Shown in pieces: positions 4,607-5,058 of a DNA stretch of 5,058 nucleotides (the stretch's first letter is position 1; each line of letters opens with the position of its first letter). Origin of the DNA: a bacterium. Its GTDB lineage: Bacteria > UBP18 > UBA7526. The position numbers were made by a program, and so were the translations under genes. Location of the stretch: positions 1-5,058 of the forward strand of contig JAUXAI010000072.1 in NCBI GenBank assembly GCA_030619985.1. Direction: 5' to 3'. The notes below the pieces were generated by a model. That model saw nothing but the letters and a program-made list of their open reading frames with translations. It did not search any database and was not told the origin of the DNA.

Positions 4607-5058
4607 ATGAAGAAATTAAGTAGAAAGGAAAGGGAACGGTTGGCAAGAAAGAGAGAGATCTTAGAAGCTGCTCAGAGGGTCTTTGCCCAGAAAGGTTTTC
4701 ATCAGGCAACCATTGACGAGATTGCTAAAGAAGCAGAGCTGGCTAAGGGAACGATATATCTTTACTTTAAGAACAAAAGGGAACTCTTCTATTCTTTGGT
4801 AGAGGAGAAGACAGAATATCTAATGAATCTTATACGGAAAGAAGCTAAGAAAAAAGAAGGTCCAGTAGAAAAACTTAGTGCTATAACTAGGCACCAGTTA
4901 GGATTCTACGAGGCCAATAGAGATTTCTTTAAAATTATTACTTCAGAATCGAGCCGTTTCGAATTGGGATTAAAGGATGAGTTGCGCAAGAGGATTATGG
5001 ACCGCTACTTAAAGTATATCGACGTCGTTGCCCGAGTGATTGAAGAGGGAATAAAGGA
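4607..5058 (+). CDS. TetR/AcrR-family transcriptional regulator (3' end outside window)
   Basis: 150 codons are visible before the window ends; family members are usually about 190-210 residues, so roughly the last quarter is missing. The N-terminus is basic ([16 protein letters not shown]). The TetR DNA-binding domain follows at about 17-63: [20 protein letters not shown], then the helix-turn-helix [19 protein letters not shown] (36-54) with the typical YLYF-K-K-EL signature. The remainder is helical and forms the start of the ligand and dimerisation domain. The strong promoter and the dyad over the transcription start imply that it represses its own gene. It is separated from the upstream operon by a strong terminator, so it likely leads a new unit, perhaps with efflux or fatty-acid genes to the right. 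The FadR-like operator hints at an acyl-CoA effector, but the ligand cannot be read from the sequence. Confidence 0.93.
   Translation, partial: MKKLSRKERERLARKREILEAAQRVFAQKGFHQATIDEIAKEAELAKGTIYLYFKNKRELFYSLVEEKTEYLMNLIRKEAKKKEGPVEKLSAITRHQLGFYEANRDFFKIITSESSRFELGLKDELRKRIMDRYLKYIDVVARVIEEGIK

Overview
The window looks like part of a bacterial genome, with clear Shine-Dalgarno sites, sigma70-like promoters and intrinsic terminators. It is moderately AT-rich and uses AGG/AGA and ATA codons freely. I cannot name the phylum with confidence. The DUF1571-like protein (a family best known from Planctomycetes), the tandem-heptamer intergenic DNA and the repeated ATTCGCGTC words suggest an uncultured environmental lineage, but that is only an impression. 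All genes found lie on the + strand.

Layout. (1) 2-853: a DegV/FakB-type fatty-acid-binding protein, cut by the left edge. (2) 854-973: a spacer with 7-bp tandem repeats running into a long imperfect hairpin. (3) 974-2199: two overlapping PlsY-like membrane proteins. (4) 2200-2489: a GC-rich structured stretch, an intrinsic terminator and a promoter. (5) 2490-4395: a tightly coupled three-gene operon joined by ATGA overlaps. It encodes a secreted or anchored DUF1571-like (LolA/LolB-like) protein, a third PlsY-like protein, and a small membrane protein resembling the PF06695/COG2426 family. (6) 4396-4606: a strong terminator, short direct repeats, a near-consensus promoter and a palindromic operator. 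(7) 4607-5058: a TetR-family regulator cut by the right edge.

How the parts fit together. In the standard pathway FakB (DegV) presents a fatty acid to FakA, which makes acyl-phosphate, and PlsY transfers the acyl group to glycerol-3-phosphate. Here a DegV protein sits beside three PlsY-fold proteins, a candidate periplasmic lipid-binding-fold protein, and a TetR regulator whose operator resembles boxes bound by TetR-type FadR. The theme is acyl-lipid handling at the membrane.

The unusual point is that all three PlsY-like proteins keep the fold landmarks but have lost the motif 1 serine, the motif 2 lysine of KGGKG and the motif 3 histidine. The DegV protein has likewise lost several conserved hydroxyl and acidic residues of its ligand site. 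The most interesting reading is a divergent, possibly non-acyltransferase, lipid-binding or transport module derived from the FakB-PlsY pathway. Its function is inference.
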